64,000 nucleotides of DNA from CAISCU01 sp051861545 (GTDB lineage Bacteria; Bacteroidota; Bacteroidia; UKL13-3). Positions 20,501 to 29,357 of this stretch are shown piece after piece; the stretch's first letter is position 1, and each line of letters begins with the position of its first letter. A program made the position numbers and the translations under genes. A model generated the notes under the pieces. The model did no database searches. It saw only the letters and a program-made list of their open reading frames with translations, and was not told the origin of the DNA. The DNA lies in NCBI GenBank assembly GCA_051861545.1, contig JBIMKP010000002.1, positions 62,001 to 126,000 of the forward strand, read 5' to 3'.

Positions 20501-20930
20501 TGAACAGTTTGGTAGAATGGCTGCTCAGCAAATGGCAATTCGTCAGCAATTGCAAAAAATGGCTAGTGAGATGGATGCTTTGCAAAAAGAGCAAATGGGT
20601 GGAGGCAAACAGTTGGGTGATTTACAAAAAATGATGGAGCAAACAGAAAAGGAACTGTTTAACAAAAGATTGAGTCAGGAAACCATTATGCGTCAACAAG
20701 AAATTCTAACTCGTTTATTGGAACATGAAAAAGCCGAAAAGAAGCAAGAACAGGACACAAAAAGGGAAGCTGAACAATCGAAGCAAGGTCCAAAACCATC
20801 ACCCAAATATTTTGAGCAGATGAATAAAAAGCAAAATAAGGAAACGGAATTGCTTAAAACAGTACCTCCGGGAATGCAACCTTATTACAAGGATAAAGCC
20901 AAAGAGTATTTGAATTCCTTGCCACAATAA
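17598..20930 (+). CDS. DUF4175 family giant coiled-coil membrane protein
   Basis: 1110 residues. Hydrophobic segments at about 27-46, 57-78 and 150-172 anchor it in the inner membrane; residues ~175-500 look like beta-rich extracytoplasmic domains. From about 500 to 820 the chain is almost pure Lys/Glu/Met/Gln coiled coil with many Glu-Lys heptads. A low-complexity Gln/Lys/Gly region then leads to a Met/Gln-rich C-terminus. This architecture is that of the DUF4175 proteins of Bacteroidota, whose function is not established. Translation starts at TTG (ttgaaacaggaa). The extreme composition gives long spurious reading frames on the other strand, which are not listed. Confidence 0.85.
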   Translation: MKQETNYIYQKLDAFIRKYYNNQLIKGSILFAGIFLLGFLLVSIFEYYGRYTSNVRAILFFTLLISSLVALVYYIIIPLAGLYRIRRQMNYSEAAKIIGSHFTEVQDKLLNTLQLLESEPQSGSLLEAAIQQKTEELKPVPFSSAIQFSKNLKYLKFTIIPIIILLFILIWSPDMLGDGAERVLYFNKEFKMKAPFEIEIVNKELAAEQYGDFTIQIKTSGEKIPAEMFLLFENQRYKMLNNEPGNFEYEWKNLQKSLSFTLESGGFTFGPFDLIVSGKPILLNYQAKLNYPAYLGMKDEMLNNPGDLSIPAGTIIEWQFMGKNTDDIQLKFLKTEHHAISEDGIRFQFKKKFFLSDEYTIQSSNKDNKKGDSLHFGIQVIPDAYPQIEVNEQQDSSSRKLIYFSGNVEDDHGLKRLSFHYRFLKSENQEKVKKGLQTTDITLRSDKISSFNHVFNLFETGLESADEIEYYFEVWDNDGVYGSKSSRSKIFTLKAPDKKELREEANAGSKELESKMEESLKEAKDLQKDLKDLQKKLKSEKQLSWEDQRKMEKLMERQKELAKKINDIKENFKDNKRKEQEFKEENQKILEKQQQLQKMMDEIMPEEMKKMMKQLDDLMKLQNKDKLQQEMDKLQLNNKDVEKELDRMLEMYKEMEVEKKMEESIEKLNELSKKQEDLSKKSEEKKDSKENLKKEQDELNKEFKDLKEDLKDMQEKNKALEEPKDLQNLDKKQESIDKKMQKASEELGKGNEKKAAEQEKEAADEMEEMAQEMKDQMEKEEEEKAEMNIQALREILENLLQLSKDQEALMERMKAITGYNPQFVQIAQEQKSLKDNAKLVEDSLLALSKDAPEIRAYVNREVNKMNDHMDRSVKGFSNRNQQEIKSQQQYAMTRMNNLALMLSDVLKQMQQQKQQKQNGKKGKGKPSPKDGSGKPSMSKLKKMQDELNKQLKEGQNKNGTGEKGKMSSEQFGRMAAQQMAIRQQLQKMASEMDALQKEQMGGGKQLGDLQKMMEQTEKELFNKRLSQETIMRQQEILTRLLEHEKAEKKQEQDTKREAEQSKQGPKPSPKYFEQMNKKQNKETELLKTVPPGMQPYYKDKAKEYLNSLPQ

Positions 20931-21079
20931 TTCAATAGTTTCGATTTATACTGACTTTTGTTTAGTTTATTCAACTGCGATTTTGAACCCTGAAGATTTT
21001 ATAACGACAGGAATAAAATTCTCCTTGTAATCAATCAAATAGTTATAAAATCTTTTTTATTCACGAATTTGCGGCCCCC

Positions 21080-22291
21080 ATGAATAAAAACGAAAAAATC
21101 ATTCTTTATATACTGGCCGCCATCAACTTTAGCAATATCATGGATTTCATGATAATGATGCCACTTGGTCCACAATTGATGCGCCTGTTTGAAATTGGTC
21201 CAAAAGAATTTAGTGTTATTGTTTCTAGTTATACTTTCAGTGCTTTTGCATCTGGCATGTTATCTTCATTGTTCATCGATCGCTTCGATAGAAAAAAGTC
21301 GTTGATGCTCATGTATACTGGGTTTATTATTGGAACTGCACTTTGTGGACTATCAAATTCCTATTATTTATTAATGATGGCTAGAATTTTTACCGGATTG
21401 TTTGGAGGTGTAATTGGAGCAACGGTTTTATCAATTGTTGGTGATGTGATTCCTTTTGAAAGAAGAGGTCAGGCAATGGGAATAGTTATGGCAGCATTCT
21501 CTGTTGCCTCAGTTTTTGGAGTTCCATTTGGATTGTTTATTGCAACACATTCGAGTTTTGGATGGCAAGCACCATTTTTATTCTTGGCGCTTTTAGGTTC
21601 ACCGGTTTTGTATTTTATCAATCGATATCTCCCTCCAATCAATAAACATCTTTTAACAGGAGAAAAAAGAGAACATATTTTGAAAGCAATTTCTGTAATT
21701 ATTCAAGATAGAAACCAAAGAAAAGCTATTTTTCTTTCCATGGTAATGATGTTGGGACATTTTACAATTATTCCATTTATTAGTCCTTCAATGGTTGCCA
21801 ATGTTGGTTTTAGTGAATCACAATTACAATATATTTATTTAGTTGGCGGCGGTGTCACTGTATTTACTTCGCCATATATTGGAAAATTAGCTGATAAGTA
21901 TGGTAAATTTAAAGTCTTTGCAATTTTTGCTTCTTTATGTTCACTACCGGTTTTTGCAATTACCAATATGCCGCCAATTCATATTGCTTATGCCTTAGTT
22001 GTAGCGGCAATATTTTTTATTTTGGTAAGTGGAAGAATGATTCCAATGCAAGCCATGATTACCGCTTCTGTTAATCCAAAATATAGAGGAAGTTTTATGA
22101 GCATTAATTCTTCTTTACAACAATTAATGGCAGGATTGGGTTCTTTGTTTGCAGGAATGATTATTGTAAAAGATGAAGTAAGTGGTCATTTATTAAATTA
22201 CGCTTATGTTGGTTATTTTTCGATATTTATGGGATTTATGGCCATAATTATAGCAAGAGGATTACGTACACCAGAGGGTGAAAAATTCTAA
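21080..22291 (+). CDS. major facilitator superfamily transporter
   Basis: 403 residues with about 12 hydrophobic helices. The loop between helices 2 and 3 carries a motif-A-like DRFDRKKSL, and helix 4 contains ARIFTGLFGGVIGATVLSIVGD; a second DKYGKFK loop appears in the C-terminal half. The opening IMDFMIMMPLGPQLM is typical of the drug/sugar-efflux (AraJ/YdhP-like) group. Substrate cannot be read from sequence. It is single-gene, with guaB following 103 bp later under its own promoter. Confidence 0.88.
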   Translation: MNKNEKIILYILAAINFSNIMDFMIMMPLGPQLMRLFEIGPKEFSVIVSSYTFSAFASGMLSSLFIDRFDRKKSLMLMYTGFIIGTALCGLSNSYYLLMMARIFTGLFGGVIGATVLSIVGDVIPFERRGQAMGIVMAAFSVASVFGVPFGLFIATHSSFGWQAPFLFLALLGSPVLYFINRYLPPINKHLLTGEKREHILKAISVIIQDRNQRKAIFLSMVMMLGHFTIIPFISPSMVANVGFSESQLQYIYLVGGGVTVFTSPYIGKLADKYGKFKVFAIFASLCSLPVFAITNMPPIHIAYALVVAAIFFILVSGRMIPMQAMITASVNPKYRGSFMSINSSLQQLMAGLGSLFAGMIIVKDEVSGHLLNYAYVGYFSIFMGFMAIIIARGLRTPEGEKF

Positions 22292-22335
22292 ATAAGCCAT
22301 TGTTTTTGACAAATTAGGTTAATAAATCGCTACTT

Positions 22336-22366
22336 TTTGGTATTGGTAAATATTCGGTTATCTTTG
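22336..22366 (+). promoter_or_regulatory. Bacteroidota-type promoter of guaB
   Basis: TTTG at 22336-22339 and TATCTTTG at 22359-22366 (TAnnTTTG) are separated by 19 bp, in the expected range for the Bacteroidota primary sigma factor. The predicted start is about 20 nt before the guaB ATG. Confidence 0.7.
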
Positions 22367-22394
22367 CCCGGCAAATAATCATTCTTTATTTGCC

Positions 22395-23870
22395 ATGTTT
22401 AACGACCCTCAAAAATTTTACGGAGAAGGACTCACTTACGATGATGTTCTTTTATTACCGGCCTATTCCGAAGTACTTCCAAGAGATGTAAATACATCAA
22501 GCCAACTAACCAGAAATATTCGTATCAATATTCCTATGCTCTCAGCAGCAATGGATACTGTTACTGAATCTCGTTTGGCTATTGCTTTGGCTCAGCAAGG
22601 TGGAGTAGGAATTCTACACAAAAACATGAGTATCGATCGCCAGGCTGAAGAAGTTAGACGAGTAAAAAGAAGTGAAAGTGGGATGATTATAGATCCGCTT
22701 ACTTTGAATGAAAATGCCATTCTTAGAGATGCTACCAAAATGATGAGCGATAATAAAATTGGTGGTATTCCAATTATTAATGACAATGGCACTTTGGTGG
22801 GAATTTTAACCAATCGTGATTTACGTTTTGAAAAAGACATGAACAAATTGGTGAGTGATGTAATGACCAAAGAAAACCTTATTACTGCTCCAGAAGGCAC
22901 CGATTTAACAATGGCTGAAACCATTTTACAAGAATACAAAATTGAAAAATTACCTGTAATTGATGGTGCTGGAAAACTAAAAGGATTAATTACCTACAAA
23001 GATATTTTAAAGGTTAAAGACCATCCAATGGCTTGCAAAGACAAACATGGTCGTTTAATTGTTGGGGCTGCAGTTGGTGTAAGTGCAGAAACAGAGGATA
23101 GAATTTCAGCATTAGTAAAAGCTGGAGTTGATTTGGTAATTATTGATACTGCTCATGGACATTCACGTGGTGTAATGAACGAAGTGGCAAGAATTAGAAA
23201 ACAGTTTACAGGTATTGATATTGTTGCAGGAAATATTGCAACTGGAGATGCGGCATTAGCTTTGGCAAATGTTGGTGTTGATGCAGTTAAAGTTGGAGTT
23301 GGACCTGGTTCAATTTGTACAACCAGAATTATCGCAGGTATTGGAGTTCCACAATTAACTGCTGTTTATGATGCAGCAAAAGCCTTAAAAGGCAGTGGTA
23401 TTCCTGTAATTGCCGATGGCGGTATAAGATATAGCGGAGACTTAGTTAAGGCTTTAGCGGCCGGTGCAAGTACTGTTATGAGTGGATCCATCTTTGCGGG
23501 TGTAGAAGAAAGTCCGGGTGAAACCGTAATTTATGAAGGACGTAAATTTAAATCGTATAGAGGAATGGGTTCTATTGAAGCCATGAAAGAAGGAAGCAAA
23601 GACCGTTATTTCCAAGATGCAGAAGATGAAATAGCGAAATTAGTTCCTGAAGGTATTGTAGGTATTGTTCCTTATAAAGGAAATTTAAAAGAGGTTGTAT
23701 ATCAATTTGTAGGAGGCTTAAGAGCTGGAATGGGTTACTGTGGCGCTGCAACTGTTGAAGCTTTACAGGCAAATGGTAAGTTTGTAAAGATAACCTCAGC
23801 AGGTGCGAAAGAAAGTCATGCACACGATATTACCATTACTAAAGAAGCTCCAAATTATAGCAGGAATTAA
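22395..23870 (+). CDS. guaB: IMP dehydrogenase
   Basis: 491 residues, the normal length. Oxidises IMP to XMP with NAD+, the committed step to GMP. Visible features are the opening LTYDDVLLLPAYSEVLP, two CBS domains (about 95-205) that regulate the enzyme in response to nucleotides, the catalytic Cys loop GVGPGSICTTRIIAG, the IADGGIRYSGD and GSIFAGVEESPGE motifs and the flap region YRGMGSIEAM. It is monocistronic, with its own promoter and terminator. Confidence 0.97.
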   Translation: MFNDPQKFYGEGLTYDDVLLLPAYSEVLPRDVNTSSQLTRNIRINIPMLSAAMDTVTESRLAIALAQQGGVGILHKNMSIDRQAEEVRRVKRSESGMIIDPLTLNENAILRDATKMMSDNKIGGIPIINDNGTLVGILTNRDLRFEKDMNKLVSDVMTKENLITAPEGTDLTMAETILQEYKIEKLPVIDGAGKLKGLITYKDILKVKDHPMACKDKHGRLIVGAAVGVSAETEDRISALVKAGVDLVIIDTAHGHSRGVMNEVARIRKQFTGIDIVAGNIATGDAALALANVGVDAVKVGVGPGSICTTRIIAGIGVPQLTAVYDAAKALKGSGIPVIADGGIRYSGDLVKALAAGASTVMSGSIFAGVEESPGETVIYEGRKFKSYRGMGSIEAMKEGSKDRYFQDAEDEIAKLVPEGIVGIVPYKGNLKEVVYQFVGGLRAGMGYCGAATVEALQANGKFVKITSAGAKESHAHDITITKEAPNYSRN

Positions 23871-23885
23871 ATTTTAAATTCCAAT

Positions 23886-23924
23886 AAAAAATCCCGGTTT
23901 GATTATTCATTCCGGGATTTTTTG
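23886..23924 (+). terminator. intrinsic terminator of guaB
   Basis: AAAAAATCCCGG pairs with CCGGGATTTTTT across a 15-nt loop and is followed by TTTTTTG. It lies 16 bp after the guaB stop. Confidence 0.85.
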
Positions 23925-24103
23925 TTTTACGAGTATCCGTATGTTTACCTATAATTTATTTTAGAAAAATTATGGACATTTTTAAATTGATTTGTGGCGA
24001 TAAATTAGGTCAAGTCGAATAAAAAAATGGTATTTAGTTTTTATGAAAATTCTAAAAATCCCATAGGGATGACATTATAGTAGTAAATAAAAATGAAAGA
24101 ATT

Positions 24104-24158
24104 ACCCTCCCCCAAAACGGACGCGAACCGAAGGTTCGCGTCCGTTTTGGGGGAGGGT
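24104..24158. repeat. perfect 26-bp GC-rich palindrome
   Basis: Two 26-bp arms (24104-24129 and 24133-24158) are perfect reverse complements around a 3-nt GAA loop. The arms begin ACCCTCCCCC and end CGCGAACC. GC content (about 65%) is far above the surroundings. It sits in the 340-bp gap between the convergent guaB and the secreted-protein gene; the rest of that gap is AT-rich with no gene visible. The absence of a T-run next to the stem argues against a plain terminator; a REP-like palindromic element is the best guess. Confidence 0.8.
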
Positions 24159-24210
24159 TTGTGATGTTTTTAAATTTACTGGTAAAGAAGCGGATATTCG
24201 TTTTTTGTTT

Positions 24211-25077
24211 TTACTTCAATTGTACTCGTCGCCTCAATTTCTCTTTTCCATCGGCCACAACAATCAATTGATAAAGTCCGTATTGAATGTTTGCATCAGT
24301 ATAAGCGAAATCCTTTTTATGAATGCCTGCAGATAAATTTTCTTCATTTAGAAAAGTGGCAACTGTTTTGCCTTTTGGGTCGAGTAATACCAGATTTACT
24401 TTTGCATCTTTTTCTAAATTAAAGGAAATATTTCCATGAAAACTTGTGATGCGTCTTTTGTTTTGTCTTGTTCCTTCTAAAAGTTTTTGAGCTTTGATTT
24501 TTACCAATTCTTTTTCTAAATCCAGATTCTGATGTTTGGCAACCATTGTTTGTAAGTCGCGTTCAATTGTTTTGTTGCTGTGTTCTATCTGGCTTAATTC
24601 AGCATTATCGCTGATGCACCAAATAGCATTTTGGGCTACATCATCATCATACAACTTGTTTTCATCGAGATATTCTGCCATAGCTAATAAATTTCCTGTG
24701 GCTTTATTTCCTGGAGCGTATTGGGTTTGTTCTCCAGGACTACCATCATGTTTTTCGGCGCATAAGGCAAAAAGGTTTTTAGAAATACTTTGGTGTGGTT
24801 GGATTTGAATTTCTTCTGATTTGGTAATAATAAGATTTTGTGTTGATGTAGTAGGCGTAATCAACATATCACCAGCAGAAATAATGAGTTTAATAATTTG
24901 ATTGGTTTTGTTGGTAATTTTCATGAATGCCTTTTGTCTGGATGAACTAGCACCATTGATTTTAAGCGACAAAGCCTTATTGTTTTTGGCTTGTTTGATA
25001 TCGACAATAGTTTCTGAGAAAACAGGCTGATAGGCGAACGAGCCCAGCAACATTAAGAACATTGATAAATTTTTCAT
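24211..25077 (-). CDS. secreted protein with T9SS/FlgD-like C-terminal Ig domain
   Basis: 288 residues with a signal peptide (MFLMLLGSFAYQPVFS). An N-terminal beta region is followed at about 100-150 by NLFALCAEKHDGSPGEQTQYAPG and a segment ending NAIWCISDN; the spaced Cys pair could form a disulfide, and AIWCISD loosely recalls the end of thioester-type surface domains. The last ~70 residues (NISFNLEKDAKVNLVLLDPKGKTVAT...LSAGIHKKDF...YGLYQLIVVADG) look like a FlgD-Ig/T9SS type A-like domain. Function is unknown. It stands alone between the palindrome and nrdJ. Confidence 0.65.
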   Translation of the reverse strand: MKNLSMFLMLLGSFAYQPVFSETIVDIKQAKNNKALSLKINGASSSRQKAFMKITNKTNQIIKLIISAGDMLITPTTSTQNLIITKSEEIQIQPHQSISKNLFALCAEKHDGSPGEQTQYAPGNKATGNLLAMAEYLDENKLYDDDVAQNAIWCISDNAELSQIEHSNKTIERDLQTMVAKHQNLDLEKELVKIKAQKLLEGTRQNKRRITSFHGNISFNLEKDAKVNLVLLDPKGKTVATFLNEENLSAGIHKKDFAYTDANIQYGLYQLIVVADGKEKLRRRVQLK

Positions 25078-25203
25078 GGGTGATGATTTTGAGTGCTTAA
25101 CGGCATGAATCTTAAAAATCTTATCAGTTTAGTATGTTATGTTCGTCGATATTAATGCGATTTTAATGAAGGTAATATTTTTTCAAGACGCACAAAGCCA
25201 TAA

Positions 25204-25238
25204 AAAAAGCCCCTCATTTTTCAATGAAGGGCTTCCTG
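25204..25238 (-). terminator. intrinsic terminator of nrdJ
   Basis: On the minus strand GAAGCCCTTCATTGAAAAATGAGGGGCTTTTTTT forms a hairpin with a T-run, 20-50 bp after the nrdJ stop. Confidence 0.8.
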
Positions 25239-25257
25239 TTTCTATAAGATTTATATT

Positions 25258-28200
25258 CTAGCTACAACCTGTTTGAGTTCCACAGTTTAGGCATTTGTAA
25301 CATGCTCCACTACGGATAGTTATATGACCACAAGTAGGACAAGCTGGAGAATCTCCCATACGTTTGTTCATCTCGCTTATTTGATCAGGCATACTTGCAG
25401 AAGCTGTAAGATTAGCAGATGCTTCTGGTGTAGGAATAACTGGTGCCACAGCGCTTACTTCAGGTACAACTACTGGAGCAGGTTTGAAAAATCCAATTGG
25501 GTTTACCGGAGCTACTTGTGTAGCAGATTGGTTAGCCAATGCCTGAGCATGTTGTTTATGTAGGTTTACAGATAAGTTCTGGCGTTGTGTTTCGGTAGGA
25601 GGTACTTGTACAAATTCTTCACGACCTAAGTATTCAAATCCTAACATGCGGAACATGTAATCGATTATTGAAGTTGCATTTTTGATATTATCATGACCTG
25701 CAACCATACCAGCTGGTTCAAAGCGAGTGAAGGTAAATTTATCTACATACTCATCCAAAGGAACACCATATTGAAGTCCTAACGAAACTGCAATTGAGAA
25801 GCAGTTCATTAAACTACGTAATGTTGCACCTTCTTTGTGTAAGTCTACAAAGATTTCTCCCAATGTTCCATCTTCGTATTCACCAGTTCTTACGAAAATG
25901 GTTTGTCCACCAACAGAAGCTTTTTGTGTAAATCCACCACGTTTTCCTGGTAAAGTTTTTCTAGCTACTACACCTGCTAATTTGTGTTTGAAAGTAGTAT
26001 CATGTGTGCGGTTTAAAATGGCTTGTGCAGCTTCCAAAACTTGTTCAGGACTTAATTCCCCAACAGGTTTGTGTGCATCTTCACCTAAAACGCTTTCTAC
26101 TACCATTTGAACTTCTTCTTCGTCTTTTACATCCGATTTGTTGCTCAGAGGTTGAGATAATTTACATCCATCTCTATAAAGTGCATTGGCTTTTAATCCA
26201 AGGCTCCAGCTTAAATGGTAACAATCTTTGATATCATCAACTTTAGCTTCATTTGGAAGGTTGATAGTTTTTGAAATAGCACCACTTAAGAAAGGTTGTG
26301 CTGCTGCCATCATGCGAATATGACCTTGAGCTGCAATATATCTTTCACCTTTGTTTCCGCATTTGTTTGCACAATCAAAAACAAGTAAATGTTCATCTTT
26401 TAAGTAAGGAGCACCTTCAACTGTCATTGTTCCGCAGATGTAGTCATTTGCTTCTTCAATTTCTTTTTTGGTAAATCCTAATTTACGTAATAAGTTAAAG
26501 TTAAAGCTATTGTATTCTTCTGGAGTAAATCCTAAACGTTTTAAGCAATCTTCACCAAGAGTCCATACATTGAAAACGAATCCAATTTCGAAAGCACCCG
26601 CTGCACCTTTATCTAAATTTGCGATTTCTTCATCATTAAAACCACGGAATTTTAATGTTTCTGGGTTGATATGTGGAGCACCAACTAAAGTTGCAGAACC
26701 AGTTGCATATTTAATGATTGCATCAATTTCTGATTCACTGTATCCTAAATTTCTTAAGGCTGCAGGAACGCTTTGGTTGATGATTTTGAAGTATCCTCCA
26801 CCAGATAATTTTTTGAATTTAACTAAGGCAAAGTCAGGCTCAATACCAGTAGTATCGCAATCCATAACCAATCCAATTGTTCCTGTAGGAGCAATTACAG
26901 TTGCTTGTGCGTTTCTGTAACCATATTCTTCACCCATTTGTACTGCTTTATCCCAATTGCTTGTAGCAGCAGCTAATAAATAATCAGGGCAATATTTAGG
27001 ATCTATACCAATTGGTTTAACAGATAATCCTTCGTAAGCTTCAGTTGCATTGTAAGCAGCATAACGGTGGTTACGCATTACACGCATCATGTGTTCTTTA
27101 TTTTCTTCATACTTAGCAAAAGTGCCAAGATATTTAGCCATTTCTGCTGAAGTTTGGTAAGCAACACCATTTAATACAGCAGTAATAGCTCCACAAATAG
27201 CAAATGCTTTAGGTGAATCATAAGGAATACCTGCCACCATTAACATCGAGCCTAAGTTTGCATAACCTAAACCCAAAGTTCTATATTCATAAGATAATTG
27301 AGCAACTTCAGTAGCAGGGAATTGTGCCATTAATACTGAAATCTCCAATACTGTTGTCCAAATTCTTGTAGCTTGTTCGAAACCTTTAACATCAAAAACC
27401 AAAGTTTCTGGGTTGAAGAATTTCATTAGATTTAAACTTGCAAGGTTACAAGCTGTATTGTCTAAGAACATATATTCTGAACATGGGTTCGAAGCATTAA
27501 TTCTTCCACCTTCAGGACAAGTATGCCATTCGTTAATAGTAGTATCGTATTGTACACCTGGGTCTGCACAAGCCCAAGCCGCATCAGCAATCATATCCCA
27601 CATTTCGTTAGCAGGAACAGTTTTCATCACTCTGCCATCTGTACGAGCTTTTAATTCCCAATCTGTTCCTTTTTCAAGAGCTTCAAAGAAATTATTTGGT
27701 ATACGAACTGAGTTATTTGAGTTTTGACCAGAAACAGTAGCATAAGCTTCACCTTCATAATCGCTAGGATAACCAGCAGCAATTAAAGCAGCCACTTTCT
27801 TTTCTTCATCTTTTTTCCAATTGATGAATTCAACAATTTCTGGATGGTCTAAATCAAGACAAACCATTTTAGCTGCTCTTCTTGTAGTTCCACCTGATTT
27901 AATTGCACCGGCAGCACGGTCACCAATTTTCAAGAAACTCATTAAACCTGAAGAAGAACCACCACCACTTAATTTTTCATGAGAACCACGAATTTTTGAA
28001 AAGTTTGTTCCAACACCAGAACCATATTTAAAAATACGAGCTTCACGAACCCATAAGTCCATGATACCACCTTCATTAACCAAATCATCATCAACCGAAA
28101 GAATAAAACAAGCATGTGGTTGAGGTCTTTCGTAAGCTGAGCTAGATCTTTCTAGTTTACCAGTAGATGGGTTAACAAAGTAATGACCTTGAGGTTTGCC

Positions 28201-28656
28201 TGTAATACCATAAGAGCTATGTAATCCAGTATTAAACCACTGAGGAGAATTAGGAGCAGCATATTGCCCCATAATCATGTAAACTAATTCATCATAGAAT
28301 ACCTGAGCATCATCACTGCTATCAAAATAGTTATAGTCTTCACCCCATTTTCTCCAACAATGAGCCATTCTATGTGCAACTTGTTTCAAGCTCGTTTCTC
28401 TACCTAAACTTCCGTCAGGTTGAGGAACACCAGCTTTTCTGAAATACTTTTGTGCAAGTACATCAGTTGCAACTTGGCTCCAAAAATTTGGAACTTCTAC
28501 ATCTTTCATTTCAAAAACCACGCTACCATTCGGGTTTTTGATTACGGATGTGCGGTAGTCGTATTCGAATAAATCGAACGGACTTACTCCATCTTTCGTA
28601 AAGTGGCGATCAAATCTTAATCCACTTTGGGTGTTGTTTTTTTTGTTGCGGCTCAT
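25258..28656 (-). CDS. nrdJ: vitamin B12-dependent (class II) ribonucleoside-diphosphate reductase
   Basis: 1132 residues. Reduces ribonucleotides to deoxyribonucleotides using adenosylcobalamin to form the active-site thiyl radical, so it works with or without oxygen. Key features: the NPCSEYMFLDNTACNL active-site segment (about 390-405), the finger-loop region, TTGIEPDFAL and APTGTIG motifs, and a C-terminal zinc-ribbon-like tail (CPTCGHITIRSGACYKCLNCG) that carries the re-reducing Cys. A proline/alanine-rich linker of about 60 residues precedes the tail. No class I subunit genes are in the window. A 701-bp gap lies upstream. Confidence 0.95.
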   Translation of the reverse strand: MSRNKKNNTQSGLRFDRHFTKDGVSPFDLFEYDYRTSVIKNPNGSVVFEMKDVEVPNFWSQVATDVLAQKYFRKAGVPQPDGSLGRETSLKQVAHRMAHCWRKWGEDYNYFDSSDDAQVFYDELVYMIMGQYAAPNSPQWFNTGLHSSYGITGKPQGHYFVNPSTGKLERSSSAYERPQPHACFILSVDDDLVNEGGIMDLWVREARIFKYGSGVGTNFSKIRGSHEKLSGGGSSSGLMSFLKIGDRAAGAIKSGGTTRRAAKMVCLDLDHPEIVEFINWKKDEEKKVAALIAAGYPSDYEGEAYATVSGQNSNNSVRIPNNFFEALEKGTDWELKARTDGRVMKTVPANEMWDMIADAAWACADPGVQYDTTINEWHTCPEGGRINASNPCSEYMFLDNTACNLASLNLMKFFNPETLVFDVKGFEQATRIWTTVLEISVLMAQFPATEVAQLSYEYRTLGLGYANLGSMLMVAGIPYDSPKAFAICGAITAVLNGVAYQTSAEMAKYLGTFAKYEENKEHMMRVMRNHRYAAYNATEAYEGLSVKPIGIDPKYCPDYLLAAATSNWDKAVQMGEEYGYRNAQATVIAPTGTIGLVMDCDTTGIEPDFALVKFKKLSGGGYFKIINQSVPAALRNLGYSESEIDAIIKYATGSATLVGAPHINPETLKFRGFNDEEIANLDKGAAGAFEIGFVFNVWTLGEDCLKRLGFTPEEYNSFNFNLLRKLGFTKKEIEEANDYICGTMTVEGAPYLKDEHLLVFDCANKCGNKGERYIAAQGHIRMMAAAQPFLSGAISKTINLPNEAKVDDIKDCYHLSWSLGLKANALYRDGCKLSQPLSNKSDVKDEEEVQMVVESVLGEDAHKPVGELSPEQVLEAAQAILNRTHDTTFKHKLAGVVARKTLPGKRGGFTQKASVGGQTIFVRTGEYEDGTLGEIFVDLHKEGATLRSLMNCFSIAVSLGLQYGVPLDEYVDKFTFTRFEPAGMVAGHDNIKNATSIIDYMFRMLGFEYLGREEFVQVPPTETQRQNLSVNLHKQHAQALANQSATQVAPVNPIGFFKPAPVVVPEVSAVAPVIPTPEASANLTASASMPDQISEMNKRMGDSPACPTCGHITIRSGACYKCLNCGTQTGCS

Positions 28657-29357
28657 GGACGATGAGTTGGTATTTTTATTAATTCTTAGTTTAAGGAAAT
28701 CCTTAATTTTCTAAAGTTTGGGGGTCAGATTAACCTAGAACAATAGATTTAACATTTTTTTAGAATGTATTTTTTGTTCACTGCTGGTGGGGTTTAGGAA
28801 ATGGACATCATATCAAGGGGTGAATGATTATGTGGTAGACCTGCAGATTAAGGAAAGCCTGAATTTAAACAAACTCTAAAGAACTGGGATGACCAAATTG
28901 TTTTTATTCGGTTAAAAAACTCACTAAAACTTTTAGGGGGTTTTTTATCCAAAAGTCCAACACAAAAGAGGTTTTATCAAACTTCGATTTCAACACCACC
29001 CTATGTGAATTTCTAAAACACCATGATGTAGTAAGGAGGACCTTGTTCATAAGATAAGTTATTCACATTTGTTGCTGCACCTATTGCGGTTTTCGGGTAA
29101 ATAACAATTTGTTCATATTCAGTGGCTTGTCTTGTTTATAAGACAGATTTGCAATATTTTGAGGGTATGGGTCAATTTGATTTTTTTTGACTTGCAATTG
29201 CTATTTTTTTTGTCGTTATGGGATGAAAAATTGTCAAAAGGGGTATGATTTTTCATTAATTTCAGTCGCTAAATATTGATAAAATTGAGGTTTTCGCATT
29301 TTAATTGGATTAAATTCAGTTAAAAATTGTTTATTTGTTACTTTCAATTTATCGAAC
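28657..29357. other. long intergenic region between divergent nrdJ and prenyl-glyceryl phosphate synthase
   Basis: 701 bp without a convincing gene. It must hold the two divergent promoters. Observed: a TTATTCACA DnaA-box-like 9-mer near 29060, a near-match TTATCCAAA near 28947, a small inverted repeat TGTCTT-6-AAGACA (29128-29145), and several poly-T/poly-A runs. On the nrdJ strand a GCCACTG string near 29120 recalls a cobalamin riboswitch core, but the other conserved boxes are not seen. Confidence 0.4.

Noticed and set aside
29100..29130. Cobalamin riboswitch upstream of nrdJ
   Set aside because: Only GCCACTG is seen; the other conserved helices and boxes of the family are missing at the right spacing.
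28940..29300. Replication origin
   Set aside because: One perfect DnaA-like box and one near match in 700 bp are not enough, and neither dnaA nor dnaN is close.
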